Source: Limanda limanda
Taxonomy: Eukaryota > Chordata > Actinopteri > Pleuronectiformes > Pleuronectidae
Direction of reading: 5' to 3'
Assembly (NCBI RefSeq): GCF_963576545.1
Contig: NC_083654.1
Span: 18,131,199 to 18,195,198, forward strand
Length of the DNA: 64,000 nucleotides
A program made the translations under genes and the position numbers. Each line of letters starts with the position of its first letter. Within the stretch, counting starts at the first letter, position 1. The notes below the pieces were generated by a model, which was not told where the DNA came from, searched no databases, and saw only the letters and a list, made by a program, of their open reading frames with translations. This document shows positions 63,612-64,000 of the stretch, in pieces.

Positions 63612-63952
63612 TAGAGAGGCGGTGGACTAGTGGCAGAAAATTGGACTATGGGCAGAAAAGGTCTCTGGTTCGTCTCTGGTTCGACTCCACGGAGAAACAA
63701 CAAAAAGACGAACCTGGATTGATCTGTCCAACAAATCCAAGAGGATTCTCCCTACCCTGTCTAGTGCCCCTGAGCAAGGCACCTTAATCCCCTAACATCT
63801 GCTCCCCGGGCGCCGTACATGGCTGCTCACTGCTCTGTGTGTCCTGCACCAGATGGGTTAAAAGCAGAGGTTACATTTCCCTACAATTGCATGAGTGTGC
63901 TTGTGCATGTCTGTGCATGTGTTTGGGACAAATAAATGTATCTTAATCTTAA
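63612..63952 (+). mobile_element. tRNA-derived teleost SINE
   Basis: The head gaggcggtggactagtggca resembles an A-box region. A perfect B box ggttcgactcc lies at 63678-63688. The body contains gagcaaggcaccttaatccc and ccgggcgccgtacatggctg, familiar from abundant fish SINEs, and the tail is aataaatgtatcttaatctt. An 11-base block gtctctggttc is tandemly duplicated (63661-63671, 63672-63682) right at the B box. Confidence 0.72.
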
Positions 63953-64000
63953 AGATGTGGAGGCTTGTGACAGGACCCAGACTCTGAGCGTTGGTAATGA

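Larger units (their letters stand above)
25677..64000 (-). other. efna3: efna3 intron 1 (partial), possibly plus upstream DNA
   Basis: From the exon 2 acceptor to the right edge I found no other host exon. I looked by eye on the minus strand for the ephrin exon 1 pattern (V-Y-W-N-S-S-N before a donor) and did not see it. Exon 1 is therefore probably outside, making intron 1 longer than 38 kb, or it was missed. Sub-regions are described in separate entries. Confidence 0.55.

Overview
The window is about 64 kb of vertebrate, almost certainly teleost fish, nuclear DNA. The evidence is one recognisable vertebrate gene with GT-AG introns, very dense (CA)n, (GA)n and other microsatellites, and several DNA transposon families (hAT and PIF/Harbinger type) plus tRNA-derived SINE-like repeats of the kind common in fish. 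No prokaryotic, viral or plasmid features were seen.

The only host gene I can support is an ephrin-A3 gene (efna3; I cannot say which teleost duplicate, a or b). It lies on the minus strand and four coding exons can be placed to the base: exon 2 (25375-25676), exon 3 (23987-24052), exon 4 (21397-21474) and the terminal coding exon 5 (14274-14392). They join in frame into 187 residues. These carry most of the Eph-receptor-binding domain with its four conserved cysteines, a short juxtamembrane linker and a C-terminal GPI-attachment signal. Exon 1 (start codon, signal peptide, first strand of the binding domain) was not found by eye. If it lies beyond the right edge, intron 1 is at least 38 kb and fills the right 60% of the window.

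Layout. Positions 1 to about 13.5 kb are DNA downstream of efna3, with one inverted hAT MITE and a 71-copy TCTA array. About 13.5-14.27 kb is the likely 3' UTR. Positions 14.3-25.7 kb hold exons 5 to 2 and introns 4 to 2. Intron 2 is mostly one old transposon with a younger hAT element nested in it. Positions 25.7-64 kb are taken as intron 1 (or intron 1 plus upstream DNA). They hold three hAT elements, two Harbinger-like MITEs each next to a GGA-rich tandem repeat, a 23-bp minisatellite with an 84-bp higher-order period, many microsatellites, a SINE at the right edge, and a repeat-poor stretch (about 59.5-62.5 kb) with paired octamer motifs and a perfect 15-bp hairpin that may be regulatory.

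I found no clear new molecular system. The points most worth a second look are the hAT derivatives that keep only a BED zinc-finger reading frame, the in-frame cassette nature of efna3 exon 4, microsatellites sitting in efna3 splice-acceptor tracts, the higher-order minisatellite, and the hairpin and octamer sites in the presumed first intron.
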